A stretch of DNA of 64,000 nt, from positions 124,001 through 188,000 of the forward strand of contig CAWDVK010000013.1 of assembly GCA_963805715.1 (NCBI GenBank). Reading direction: 5' to 3'. The notes under the pieces are model-generated. The model was given only the letters and a program-made list of their open reading frames with translations. It was not told where the DNA came from and ran no database searches. Source of the stretch: CAWDVK01 sp963805715. GTDB lineage: Bacteria; Actinomycetota; Actinomycetes; Streptosporangiales; Streptosporangiaceae. The position numbers were made by a program, and so were the translations under genes. Of the stretch, positions 1-8,947 are shown piece by piece; the stretch's first letter is position 1, and each line of letters opens with the position of its first letter.

Positions 1-74
1 CCGCGTCGTTCACCGATAGCCGCGGCGCGGCCGCGATCTCCGCCTGCTTCAAGCGGCTGGGCAGCGAGCACTGA
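1..74 (+). CDS. C-terminal end of an unidentified protein (cut by window start)
   Basis: An open frame enters from the left edge and stops with TGA at 72-74. The 23 visible residues end in KRLGSEH and are too few to assign a family. The next gene starts with ATG at 76, one base after this stop, which suggests translational coupling and a shared transcript with the membrane glycosyltransferase. A role in the same glycan pathway is possible but cannot be shown from this fragment. Confidence 0.55.
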   Translation, partial: ASFTDSRGAAAISACFKRLGSEH

Positions 75-75
75 T

Positions 76-1764
76 ATGGCGACCTTGACCACCGTCACCT
101 CCCGACGGGCCCGCCACAGTGCGGCCCTGGGCGCACAGCACGAGTTCCCGCGAGCACTCCTCTGGGCGCCACTCGCCGCGGTCCTCATCACCCAGGCGAT
201 CCTGTCGGCACGGCTGATCCACGTCAGCGTCGCCTCAGGGGACGAGAGCCTCTACATTTACAGCGGCCACCAGCTCATCCACGAGCTGTGGCACGGCGGC
301 GGCACCCCCTATTACGAGACCTACTTCTCCGGCGCCCCCGACCTTTACCCGGTCCTGGCCGGCATTGCCGACCACCTCGGCGGCCTGGCAGCCGTGCGCC
401 TGATGAGCCTCGCCTGCATGCTGACCGCCACCGGGCTGCTATATGCGACCGCGGACCGCATCTTCGGCTACTGGCCAGCCGTCACCGCCGCCGCCCTGTT
501 TGCCTCACTCGGCGTCACCCAGTTCCTCGGCGCGTACGCCACCTTCGACGCGATGGCCCTCATGCTGATGGCCGCCGCCACCTACTGCGCGCTTCGAGCT
601 GCAGAGGACCGCGAAGGTGCCGCACGGTGGCTGCTGGTCATCCCGGCCGTGCTTCTCACAGCCAACGCCATAAAGTACGCCTCGGCCCTGTTCGACCCTG
701 TCGTTATCGGCCTGGGCGCTCTGATGATCCGCGATAACGGCTGGAAGCGCGCAGCCCAGCGGGCGGTTGCGCTATCCGGCACCACGCTGCTGCTGCTGGT
801 CGTCGCGGTTTTCCTGGCCGGGAGCGGCTATCTCAAGGGCATCCTGGAGACAACCCTGACCCGGCAGAGCGGGAGCGTCGGCCCACTGGTCGGGCTGACC
901 TCCTCAACCCCAGGCCAGATCATCTCCCACTCCTGGAACTGGATCGGCCTCGTCATCTGCCTGGGCGTGCTGGCCCTGCTGACGGCCGTACCGCTGCGTC
1001 GCGAGCGGCGGCACCTCGTTGTGCTCCTGCTGCTTGACGTGGCCGGGATCCTGGTGACGCTGGAGTACCTGCGCCTGGACACGCTCATCTCGGCGGAGAA
1101 ACATGACGATTTCGGCGCCTGGTTCACGTGCATAGCCGGCGGTTACGCCCTGGCCCGGGGCGCGGAACTCGTCCGCCGCTGGTATGCCAGGATCCCGTTC
1201 ATCATCGTGGCCGCGTCAGCGACCGGGGCCGCAGTGTTCCTCTACCTGCCGCAGGCCGCTGGCTTCTTCAGCGGCAACGCTATTGTCCCGCAGGCTCTCG
1301 TCCTGCGGCCGTACCTTGCATCGTCTTCACGGCATTACCTGCTGCTGGGCGGCCAGGAGCCCATGGCCATCCCCTACTACCTGCACCTGAACATCCCATG
1401 GCAGAACCTCACCGATGACAACTACATCAAGTACCCGGTGCCCGGGCGGCGTGGCACCTACATGGAAGGCGTACCGGGCTTCGAGGCCGCGATCCACCAT
1501 CGTTACTTTGCGGTGGTGAGCTTCCCCGCGGCCGCGCTGAACACCTCCTGGGATCAGATGGAACTCCGGACTGTGCGGTCAACTCCCGGCTACAAACTTG
1601 TCTCGACCGTCGGCGGCCCGACCTATATCTACCCTCCTGACTTCTCCGCGTCGGCCAGCCGCCGGCGGATGTCGACGGCCTCCCGGGCCGGGTCGAGGGC
1701 CGCGCGCTTGTCGCCGACCTCGCCCAGCGACACGCCTAGGGCTCCTTGGGGTCGAGGACTTTGA
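76..1764 (+). CDS. Polytopic membrane glycosyltransferase (GT-C/ArnT-PMT-like), 3' end chimeric
   Basis: The 562-residue product has about ten hydrophobic segments and an early extracytoplasmic acidic motif (GDESLYIY, about residues 55-62), the layout of lipid-linked-sugar-dependent GT-C glycosyltransferases of the ArnT/PMT superfamily. It would transfer a sugar from a polyprenyl carrier at the outer membrane face; donor and acceptor are unknown. The last 37 or so residues (Arg/Ser-rich, from about base 1652) are not GT-like: this DNA is a near copy of 1902-1990, where it reads in antisense as a TPR unit. The original C-terminus appears to end near YIYPPDF and has been replaced by recombination. 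It starts one base after the preceding stop. Function of the chimeric protein is uncertain, although the membrane domain is whole. Confidence 0.7.
   Translation: MATLTTVTSRRARHSAALGAQHEFPRALLWAPLAAVLITQAILSARLIHVSVASGDESLYIYSGHQLIHELWHGGGTPYYETYFSGAPDLYPVLAGIADHLGGLAAVRLMSLACMLTATGLLYATADRIFGYWPAVTAAALFASLGVTQFLGAYATFDAMALMLMAAATYCALRAAEDREGAARWLLVIPAVLLTANAIKYASALFDPVVIGLGALMIRDNGWKRAAQRAVALSGTTLLLLVVAVFLAGSGYLKGILETTLTRQSGSVGPLVGLTSSTPGQIISHSWNWIGLVICLGVLALLTAVPLRRERRHLVVLLLLDVAGILVTLEYLRLDTLISAEKHDDFGAWFTCIAGGYALARGAELVRRWYARIPFIIVAASATGAAVFLYLPQAAGFFSGNAIVPQALVLRPYLASSSRHYLLLGGQEPMAIPYYLHLNIPWQNLTDDNYIKYPVPGRRGTYMEGVPGFEAAIHHRYFAVVSFPAAALNTSWDQMELRTVRSTPGYKLVSTVGGPTYIYPPDFSASASRRRMSTASRAGSRAARLSPTSPSDTPRAPWGRGL
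1652..1740. repeat. 89-bp direct repeat copy A (TPR-gene segment)
   Basis: This segment matches 1902-1990 at an offset of 250 bases with only a few mismatches by eye. Read on the minus strand, both copies encode a TPR-like unit (GDxRAALDPAREAVDIRRRL). Copy A lies inside the 3' end of the glycosyltransferase frame. It is therefore a duplicated or rearranged piece of the neighbouring TPR gene. Confidence 0.8.
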
Positions 1765-1815
1765 CACTTGAACTGAGTTCTCAAACGGACGTAGCGTTGA
1801 TATGGCCCGCTCCAC

Positions 1816-2699
1816 TCATTGCAGGCAGAGCCCTGACCAGCCACTTTGGGGTGGCACAACCGACGCGAGGACCGGTCGGACTAGGCGCAGCGGGCTGGCG
1901 GCGGTCAGCCGCCGGCGGATGTCGACGGCCTCCCGGGCCGGGTCGAGGGCCGCGCGATTGTCCCCGACCTCGGACAGCCGGACACCGAGGATGTTCAGGC
2001 GGCTGGCGCGTTGTGCGGCAGGTGCGTCAGGGGGGAGCGTGTCGAGGAGGTGCTGGGCGAGGTCACGAGCCGGGCGCAGAAGCTCGGTGCTGTAGCGGGG
2101 CAGTGCGCCCTCCACGACGGCGGCCAGCGCCGGGCTGGCATGGTCTATGACCACGCGCAGGACCGGCGGGGTGGCGTGGGTGGCGAGCTGAGCCCGGGCA
2201 CCCAGCAGATCGAACAGTACCGAGCGCACGGCTGGATACCGGGCGGCGGCAGCGAGCATGATCAGGCACTGACGGGCCGCCGCAGGCCCGGTCTCACCAT
2301 CGGACAGCAGCTCACCGAGGAGTTCCGCGGTCCGGGGCTGGGCGAGGTGGGCGGCGATGAAGTCCTCGGCGAATCGGTCGGGCGTCAGCGGAGGCAGCAC
2401 GCGCTCGGCGTGCGGCTCGGTGCGGGCCGGGTAGAGCCGGTCGTGAGCGGCCAGCAATCGGTCGGCTGCTGCGTCCCCATCAGCAAGGTGTGCGCGACAC
2501 AGCCAGGACCGAGCCTCGGAAGAGCAGGACACGGGTCCGAACAGGCTCGCCACGAACACCACCCGCTCCAGCACACCCGGACCCAGTTCTGCGGACCGCC
2601 AGAGCGCCGCTCATGTTCCAGCAGGAACGCTGACAGCTCGTCACGGCCTGGTACAGGCATGTCGTCATGCCCGGCGCACACTGCGGCTAACGCGGTCAT
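1816..2699 (-). pseudogene. Fragment of a large TPR-repeat protein, frameshifted
   Basis: Two minus-strand frames together resemble the conserved region found before the TPR array of large actinobacterial TPR/NTPase proteins. The first frame (ATG at 2699) gives a segment with ELSAFLLEHERR. The second, open from 2574 to 1816, continues with a helical region containing PLTPDRFAEDFIAAHL and one TPR-like unit (RLSEVGDNRAALDPAREAV). A frame change near 2575 and loss of the remaining TPR units make it a remnant. Such proteins usually act in protein-protein interaction or signalling, but nothing specific can be said here. The start codon overlaps the stop of the GNAT gene in an ATGA. Confidence 0.65.
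1902..1990. repeat. 89-bp direct repeat copy B (TPR-gene segment)
   Basis: This is the partner of the copy at 1652-1740 and lies within the recognisable TPR fragment on the minus strand. It is probably the source copy, because flanking TPR-protein sequence is present only here. Confidence 0.8.
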
Positions 2700-3103
2700 A
2701 TGCACCGTGAGCGGCGAACACCTGGCCGAGCTGCTCCTGGTATGCAGTTCATGCGTCTGCACGTGCTCAAAGGCGCCCGGTCGCAGGCAAGTTCCTCCGC
2801 TGCATTCATGAGCAGCGTCGCGACGCCGAGTCGGCGGAATGGCCCGGCAACGGCGATCTGGTGGACCAGCGGGATGCCGCGGTCCCTGAATCCGGCGTAG
2901 TTCGATCGCCACCGGATCGTGACGACGCCGATGACAGTGTGATCCCGCACGGCGATGAGGCTGGCTCCGCCGCCAGCCGCGTGGTCGGCCAGGTGCTCGC
3001 GGGCAGCGGGCTCACCGTCACTGACCCATTCGATAAGGAACTGAACCGTGCGCTCAAGATTGCCCTCGCCGACCGGCTCGATGATCACATCCGGAACGCT
3101 CAT
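2696..3103 (-). CDS. GNAT-family N-acetyltransferase with deviant C-terminus
   Basis: The product is about 135 residues from ATG 3103 (MSVPDVIIEP). It shows the GNAT core: a beta-strand with an HTVIGVVTIRW-type segment, then HQIAVAGPFRRLGVATLLM, which matches the acetyl-CoA pyrophosphate-binding motif A (R/Q-x-x-G-x-G/A). It would transfer an acetyl group from acetyl-CoA to an unknown amine. The last 25 or so residues (Cys/Arg-rich) do not resemble a GNAT C-terminal strand, so the 3' end is probably truncated or frameshifted at the junction with the TPR remnant. A longer frame reaches 3367, but the upstream extension is low-complexity and unlike the family. Confidence 0.6.
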   Translation of the reverse strand: MSVPDVIIEPVGEGNLERTVQFLIEWVSDGEPAAREHLADHAAGGGASLIAVRDHTVIGVVTIRWRSNYAGFRDRGIPLVHQIAVAGPFRRLGVATLLMNAAEELACDRAPLSTCRRMNCIPGAARPGVRRSRCI

Positions 3104-3366
3104 GGCACAAGACTGACACGACCCACCGCGCACTCTCGTAGCCGCTGTGAATCGATCCGGCGTTTCCGGAGGCTCTGACACGCCGGAGCGATTTGCTGGT
3201 CGGCTGTTGATGCGAGGAGGCGGGACATCCGCACCGCGTTCTCCATAGCATCCCTGCGGGCGCCTGGACGGACTGCCTATCTCGTTTGTCGGTGCTCCTG
3301 CGTGTGCTCTGGGCAGGCGGGTGATGCTCCGGGTGAAAGTACGAGCTCGGGAAAGGAGGCCCGGCA
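3104..3366 (+). other. Left flank of the IS110-type element (263 bp, no gene)
   Basis: There is no convincing ORF between the GNAT start and the transposase start. A strong ribosome-binding site (AAAGGAGG) sits at about 3354-3361, just before the transposase ATG. IS110-group elements are known to carry a structured non-coding left end that encodes the bridge RNA guiding recombination. The length fits, but no RNA fold was verified and the exact element boundary is not visible. Confidence 0.4.
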
Positions 3367-4393
3367 ATGTCTGTTTACGTCGGAATCGATGTGCACCGCA
3401 AGCGGTCCCGGGTGGCGGTGGTCGCCGGGGACGGGAAGGTGCAGCTGAACCGCAATGTGGTGAACGGCCAGGAGCCGATCCTCAGGCTGATCGGCGGATT
3501 GCCGACGGGCACGCCGGTGGCGTTCGAGGCCGCTTACGGCTGGGGCTGGCTGGTGGCGCTGCTGGAGGACTACGGGTTCGACCCGCACCTGGTACACCCA
3601 TTGCGGTGCAAGGCGATCGCCTCAGCCCGGCTGAAGAACGACAAGGTCGACGCCGCGATCCTGGCCCAGCTGCTGCGCGCGGACCTGCTGCCCGAGGCGT
3701 GGATCGCCCCTGCGCCGGTCCGCCAGCTCCGGGCGCAGCTGCGGCACCGGGCCAGCCTGGTCCGGCTCGGCACCCAGCTGCGGAACCGGATCCACGCGGT
3801 GGCGGCCGATTTCGGCTACGACCGGACCGGCAGCTACTGGACCGGGCCCGGCCGCGGCTGGCTCGCCGAGCTGGACCTGCCCCCGGTGTCACGGGAGATC
3901 GTCACCGACTGCCTGGCGTCCATCGACGCCCTCGCGCCGGTGATCGAGCGGCTCGACGGCGAGCTGCACCAGCGTGCGAAAGCAGACCCGCGGGTCAAGG
4001 TGCTCAGGACGCTGCCGGGCGTCGGCGAGTTCACTGCTCTGGTCATGCTGGCCGAGATCGGTGACATCACCCGCTTCTCCAGCGCCCGCAAGCTGGCCAG
4101 CTGGGCCGGGCTGACCCCGACGGTCCGCGGCTCTGACCTGACCGTCCGGCACGGGCACATCTGGAAAGCAGGGCTCGGCGTGGCTGCGGTGGGTCCTGAA
4201 CCAGGCGGCGCAGACCGCCAGGCGCTCCCCGCAGTTCGCCGGCACTTACGCCGCCATCGCTAAGCGCCGCGGTAAGAAGATCGCCACCATCGCGGTCGCC
4301 CGCAAGCTGCTCACCCGCGCCTGCCACCTGCTCGCCGAACAGGCCGCCGGGACACCCGGCACCACGACACCACATACCAGCGCGGCAGCCTGA
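3367..4393 (+). pseudogene. IS110-family transposase, one-base frameshift
   Basis: The N-terminal RuvC-like DEDD domain is clear: GIDVHRKRSRVAVV (first Asp), FEAAYGWGW (Glu) and KNDKVDAAILAQLL (Asp/Asp). A C-terminal transposase_20-type domain follows (LPGVGEFTALVMLAEIGD, then ARKLASWAGLTP). At about 4163-4172 the reading frame shifts: one extra A in a GGAAAG context moves the family's K-Q-G-S-A-W segment, which carries the catalytic serine region, into the +1 frame. That frame stays open to TGA 4391-4393. With the shift corrected the protein is about 341 residues. As written the first frame ends early at 4263, so the copy is probably inactive unless the extra base is a sequencing error. Confidence 0.85.
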
Positions 4394-4933
4394 ACACCAG
4401 GATGCCCCCGCAGACCAGGAGGGTCACCACCCCCGGGCGCGCTCGCTCCTGCGGCATGAGCCGGCCACCAGGCCGCGCTCGATCTTCTGACTGAGCAGCC
4501 CGGTCCCCGGACACATGGTCATGGTTGTCCCGCCCGCTACATGGCGAGACGCCGAATGGGTGCTTGCGAGACCACTCCGCCAGCCACGAACCGGGGAACA
4601 CCAGCGACCCTCCACCCCAGCACGAACGGAACCCTTCCTCGCCCCCAATGATCTGTCGCCGCTCGTCGGCGTCCAGCTCGTTCGTCCTCGCCGCTGCGCG
4701 GCTGCGGGCGCTGAGCAGGACCCCTCCAACGCGGCAACAAGACCCCGGCAGCTACGAGGAAGATCCCGAAGAACAGTCAGGCCAGCCCGACGACCGCAAC
4801 GCACGTCACCGGGTCAAACCGCTACGCCCTCTTGACAACAGTGACCCTCATGGGTGCCGCGATCAGGGCGGGTCGGTGTCAGAGGTTCCATGCATGCTGG
4901 CGACGACACAGTGCCAGCACCGAGGAGAGACCG
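4394..4933. other. 540-bp region without a gene between the IS110 transposase and the VOC gene
   Basis: No frame here shows recognisable protein similarity. The left part is presumably the right end of the IS110 element, because its boundary must lie downstream of 4393. A ribosome-binding site (GAGGAGAG, about 4922-4929) for the next gene lies at the right edge. No terminal inverted repeat was found; IS110 elements usually lack one. Confidence 0.4.
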
Positions 4934-5368
4934 ATGGCCGTCAGCTTCCAGCTAGTGATCGACTGCGCTGACCCTGAGCCGCTCGCGCGGTTCTGGGCCG
5001 CCGCATTGGGATACGAGCTGGAACCCCCTCCAGATGGCTTCGCCAGCTGGGATGCGTACTGGCGAGACGTTGGAGTGCCCGAGGATGAGCTGGGCACTGG
5101 CGCGGACTGCATCGTCGATCCCGGCGGGCGGGGGCCGCGGATCTGGTTCCAGGTAGTACCCGAGCGCAAAGCGGCCAAGAACCGGCTGCACCTCGATATC
5201 GGTGTCAGCGGCGGCCGCGCGGTCCGATCGAGACGCGCAGGCAGCGCGTCGGCGCGCCGTCTGGCCGATCTCGGTGCCGCGCTCGTCGGTGTCCCGAGCA
5301 CCAAAGGCCTCGACCACTACGCAGTCGCGATGAAAGACCCTGAGGGCAACGAGTTCGACATCAACTGA
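4934..5368 (+). CDS. VOC (glyoxalase/bleomycin-resistance-like) family protein
   Basis: The 144-residue product starts at ATG 4934 with a good RBS. It has the pattern of actinobacterial glyoxalase-like VOC proteins: VIDCADPEPLARFWAAALGYE at the N-terminus, a central IWFQVVPE strand, NRLHLDI (metal-ligand type His), and a closing strand DPEGNEFDI. The family includes metal-dependent lyases, dioxygenases and drug-binding proteins, so a substrate cannot be assigned. The stretch after HLDIGVSGG is unusually Arg/Ser-rich compared with relatives. It stands alone between an IS remnant and a convergent GH15 gene. Confidence 0.75.
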   Translation: MAVSFQLVIDCADPEPLARFWAAALGYELEPPPDGFASWDAYWRDVGVPEDELGTGADCIVDPGGRGPRIWFQVVPERKAAKNRLHLDIGVSGGRAVRSRRAGSASARRLADLGAALVGVPSTKGLDHYAVAMKDPEGNEFDIN

Positions 5369-5504
5369 CGGCCGCCGCCGTCCTGGGCCGCCCGCCTTCT
5401 GCCAGCGATCTCGCACCGGCGTTCCCTGGAACGCCCGCTCGTGCCGCCGATCGGCAGGACGCTGCGTTAGACAGCGAAGCTCTCTGCCCGGCCGTGGTGC
5501 GGGG

Positions 5505-6794
5505 TTACCTGGCGCGGACCGCGGACAGGAACGAGGCGTAGCTCCAGGACAGGTTGCTGACGCTCTTCTCGTAGCCGGTCGAGGCGTCGAACTGCTCGCT
5601 GAGCTCGAGGTGATCGCTGTGGAAGATGATTGCCTGCAGCATCTGGTCGCCGGCGCTCTGCAGGGCCGCCGCTGCTGCGGCCGGCGTTGTCTGCGCGCCG
5701 ATTCCGGCCTGGCTGAAGAAGCTGGCGGAGTTGGCGTCGAGGGGAACCGTTCCGGCGGCGGTGATCGCGCTCGCCAGCCGGTAGCAGAGCTCGGCGAAGT
5801 TGGCCGTGGGCACCGCCCAGGGGTGGTCACCCACCTGAGCATCGGTGTCACCGTCGTAGAGGTCCCCCGGATAGCGCCCGAGCAGGGGACCGATGCCGCG
5901 TTGCTGATCGGGCCCGTTGATCGGGTAGAAGTAGCTCGAGGCCGGGTCGGCCCACTGGCTGCGCAGCAGCGCGGCGGTCGCCAGCAGCCTGGTATCGGTC
6001 ACCGGCACGGCGCCGTAGATCGCGGCCATGACGATGTCGATGTTGGGGTCGTAGGGAGTTTTGTCGGTCGGGACCGGGAGCAGCGACTGGTAGTACTGAC
6101 CGTTCCAGTGCTCCTGGAGGGCGTTCTGCAGCCAGGGTATGGCGGTGCTGAGCCACCCCGGGACCGGGATCTCGAGGGTGTTGCCGGTGATCGCCTGGAA
6201 ACACTGCAGCTGCACGGCGCGGGCGAAGAACGAGGCACCGGTCTCCTCCTCCCACAGATTGACCGTCTCGCCCTGGTAGGCGCCCTGCAGGAAGTTCAGG
6301 TTCGCTGCGATCACGGCGTTCGCCACGGTCTGGGTCGGCGCGTCGAGCTGGGAGAACAGCTGCAGGATCGCCAGCGTCTGGAGGGCAGGCCCGTCGGTCT
6401 GATCGCTCCAGTTCCGCGGCGCGCCGTTGATGAAGAACGACCCGAGATCGAAGTCGCCGCCCGAGTTCTGGCAGATCTGCGCGAACTGCACGTAGTCGAT
6501 CAGCGGCTGGCTAGTGGGGACCGTGCCCGCCGCCAGCTCGATCGCCACGATCGCCGCGTCGCGCGTCCAGTTGTAGACATAATCCTGGGTCACGTTCGTG
6601 GCGCTGTTCTCCCACGACGGTGAGGCGAGCACGCACCCGGGCTGCGACAGGACATGCGCGTTCTCCGGGTCCTCGAACACGAATCCGTCCGACGCGACGT
6701 TGCGGAACATCAGCCAGAACATGTACGGAGCGATTGCCGTCAGGTTCGACTGCGCCGCCGCAACCTGCACCTCGCTGTACTGTAATTCGCCCAC
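5505..6794 (-). CDS. Glycoside hydrolase family 15 (glucoamylase-like)
   Basis: The 429-residue product starts at GTG 6794, preceded by AAGAGGG nine bases upstream. Landmarks of the GH15 (alpha/alpha)6 barrel are present in order: DYVYNWTRDAAI near residue 70, WSDQTDGPALQ near 130, NLWEEETGASFF with the general-acid Glu near 180, and SEQFD near 400 with the general-base Glu. It would hydrolyse terminal alpha-1,4-linked glucose from glucans or related alpha-glucosides. No signal peptide is evident, so a cytoplasmic role is suggested. An in-frame extension to 6950 has low-complexity sequence and no better RBS. It lies next to an IS1182-type remnant and convergent to the VOC gene. Confidence 0.85.
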   Translation of the reverse strand: MGELQYSEVQVAAAQSNLTAIAPYMFWLMFRNVASDGFVFEDPENAHVLSQPGCVLASPSWENSATNVTQDYVYNWTRDAAIVAIELAAGTVPTSQPLIDYVQFAQICQNSGGDFDLGSFFINGAPRNWSDQTDGPALQTLAILQLFSQLDAPTQTVANAVIAANLNFLQGAYQGETVNLWEEETGASFFARAVQLQCFQAITGNTLEIPVPGWLSTAIPWLQNALQEHWNGQYYQSLLPVPTDKTPYDPNIDIVMAAIYGAVPVTDTRLLATAALLRSQWADPASSYFYPINGPDQQRGIGPLLGRYPGDLYDGDTDAQVGDHPWAVPTANFAELCYRLASAITAAGTVPLDANSASFFSQAGIGAQTTPAAAAAALQSAGDQMLQAIIFHSDHLELSEQFDASTGYEKSVSNLSWSYASFLSAVRAR

Positions 6795-7057
6795 CGAAGG
6801 CCACCCTCTTTTGTCGGCGCGAGCGTAACGCGGGAAGCGCACGGCCACAAGCGCCGTGTTGGAACCTATCTCCCTTTCCGAACTCCCAGGGGTTGGCAAT
6901 TCGCCCCCATAGGACTGTCCGGCGATCCGTGTAACTGATCTGGTCGACACCCGGAGGTGCTGGCATCATAATTGGCCGAACCGGCCTTCATAACTCAGCC
7001 TGTCGCATAAACGGCGCGCCTTGGACCGGTTAGGGCTGGTTTGCGGGACAATGGCGT

Positions 7058-8090
7058 ATGCCGCAGAACTTCGTTTATCCGCAGCGTGATCAGCCATTGC
7101 TGATGCCGGCGGGCATGCGCGAATGGCTGCCCGAGGACGATCTGGTGTTCGTGGTGCTGGACGCGGTGGCCACCCTTGATCTGGGCGAGTTCCGCCGGCG
7201 GTACCGGGCCGATGGGCACGGTCGCGCGGCGTCCGGCCCCGGAGATGATGGTCGCGCTGCTGCTGTACGGGTACTGCCAGGGCGAGCGGTCCAGCCGGGT
7301 GACCGGGAAGCGGTGCGTGCGGGACGTCGGCTACCGGGTGGTCACCGGCGGGCTGCAGCCCGATCACGCGACCATCGCCCGGTTCCGGGCAAGGCATGAG
7401 AACGCGCTGGGCGGGCTGTTCAGCCGGGTGCTGCGGCTGCTGGCCGCCGAGGGCATGGTGTCGCTGGGCACCCTCAGCCTGGATGGCACCAAGCTGGCCG
7501 GCAACTCCGCGTCTAAGGCGAACCGGACGCTGCCGCAGATCGGGAAGCTGCTGGCCGAGGCAGCCGCGGTCGACGCCGCCGAAGACGCCCAGGACGACAG
7601 CAACGCGCAGCCGGCGACGCCGCGGGCGCTGGCCCGCCGGGCCGAACGGCGCCAGCGGCTGGCCGCAGCCCGGGACCGGCTGGCGGCCGAGGACCAGGCC
7701 CGCCGCGACGCGCAGCGGGCCAGGCAGGAAGCCCGGGACGCCGCCGCCGCTGCCGGGAAACGGCGCGGGGGCCGGAGGCCTGCCGCCGAGCCGCCGCGCG
7801 CCAACCGGGCCGGCACCGAGCCGCGGGCGAATACCACCGACCCTGACGTGCGGGTGATGCGTAACCAGAAAGGCTACGTCGCCGGGTACAACGGCCAGCT
7901 TGTTGTCACCATGCAGCAGGTCATCGTCGGCGTGATGCTGTCCCGGCATCCCGTCGACCGCACCCTCCTGCACCCGCTGCCGGACACCTGCCGCCAGCAG
8001 CTGATCCAGGCCGGAATCCGCCCGCGGCTGCGTACCGTGCTCGCCGACTCCGGCTACGTCAGCGAGGACAACTTCGCCCGCGCCACTGCC
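7058..8090 (+). pseudogene. IS1182/IS5-like transposase, frameshifted and 3'-truncated
   Basis: The N-terminal part (MPQNFVYPQRDQPLLMPAGMREWLPEDDLVFVVLD) is read from 7058. After about 7225 the match moves to another frame, giving PEMMVALLLYGYCQGERSSR, HATIARFRARH, the DDE-type segment SLDGTKLAGNSASKANRTL, an Arg/Ala/Glu-rich insertion, and LADSGYVSEDNF. The match then stops abruptly at about 8090, where DNA encoding an antisense glycosyltransferase begins. The C-terminal catalytic Glu region and the right end of the element are missing. The left end probably lies in 6960-7057. The copy is dead. Confidence 0.8.
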
Positions 8091-8460
8091 GGTACAGCTG
8101 CCAGACGGGTCCCGTGTCGCCGGCCGTCAGGGCATCGAGTGCCGCGAAGACCTCGTCCGACAACTGCCTGCGCCCGGCCGGGCCGAGCGCGAGAGAGGAC
8201 GCGGACGCGAGCTTGAAGTCGTCGACATGGTCATTCATGCTCAGGAACACCGGATAGACCCACCGGACGTTGGGCGGCACCTCATAGACGTGCTCTGTCG
8301 AGCAGTTGCTGTCCCAGGCGATATGGATGATCCCGATCGAGCGGTCGGGGTTGGCCCGGACGATGTCATGGATCACGGCCGATACTCCGCCGCGAAGGTA
8401 CGGGTACGTGGACTCGGCCACGATGGCCAGGTCAACGTCCTCATAGCGGCGCGCCGGGCT
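8091..8460 (-). pseudogene. N-terminal fragment of a PelF-like GT4 glycosyltransferase
   Basis: The minus strand reads DVDLAIVAESTYPYLRGGVSAVIHDIV, then IGIIHIAWD, VPPNVRWVYPVFLSMND and DEVFAALDALTAGDTGPVWQLY. This matches the start of PelF-type GT4 enzymes (DUF3492 region), which polymerise exopolysaccharide in the cytoplasm from UDP-sugars. The match stops at about 8090, where the IS1182-like sequence begins. No start codon can be fixed, because upstream of about 8460 the frame reads Arg/Ser-rich non-family sequence. Only about 120 of roughly 480 expected residues remain. Confidence 0.7.
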
Positions 8461-8504
8461 GCGGCGCCGGGAGAGCGGGCGAGATATCGACCTCGTGCTC
8501 GGCA

Positions 8505-8915
8505 GAGCCCTATTACGCGAGTCTGTACCAGTACATACACCACGTAGATCCCGCGGCCTTCGTCGTGGCGAATCCGGGAACTGCCGTTAATGCCTGCTTC
8601 CTCAGCCCTGGCAGCATGGTGGCCAACATCTTCGTGACATTTGAGCATGATGCGGCAACCTATATCTCGCAGTATCAGGGAAATGTCATAGAGGCGAACG
8701 GGCAGTTTTCTGCGGGCACTCAGTACCGGGGCACTGTCTTCTGATCGGGTTTACGGTGCCAGCAGCGCTCAGATGCCTCAGATCATCGCCCTGGCCGCAG
8801 TGCGGCATGCTGGATACGCCTACGTGACCGACGGCACCCTGCCCAATCCGTGGGATTCAGTGGCCAGCTACATTGCCGCCGAGGCGCGCCTGATGGCGAC
8901 TGCGCCGCCGAGTGC
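8505..8915 (+). pseudogene. Remnant of spherulation-specific family 4 / GH114-like protein
   Basis: Plus-strand frames give YYASLYQYIHHVDPAAFVVANPGTA, NIFVTFEHDAATY and, after a stop at 8741-8743 and a frame change, QMPQIIALAAVRHAGYAYVTDGTLPNPWDS. This is the C-terminal half of the spherulation-specific family 4 TIM-barrel (endo-alpha-1,4-galactosaminidase type, GH114 relatives). The N-terminal half is absent and the frame is broken, so it is a remnant. It abuts the PelF-like fragment, and galactosaminidase-type hydrolases are typical partners of galactosamine-rich exopolysaccharide synthesis. Confidence 0.65.
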
Positions 8916-8947
8916 TCACGGCAGCGGGCGAGGAGTCACCGCGCCGG

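Noticed and set aside
4155..4175. Programmed frameshift in the IS110 transposase
   Set aside because: IS110-family enzymes are normally single-frame, and the site is not a classic slippery heptamer; an extra A in a short run is simpler.
5610..6623. 337-residue plus-strand ORF antisense to the GH15 gene
   Set aside because: It is a high-GC shadow frame; all catalytic GH15 motifs are on the minus strand.
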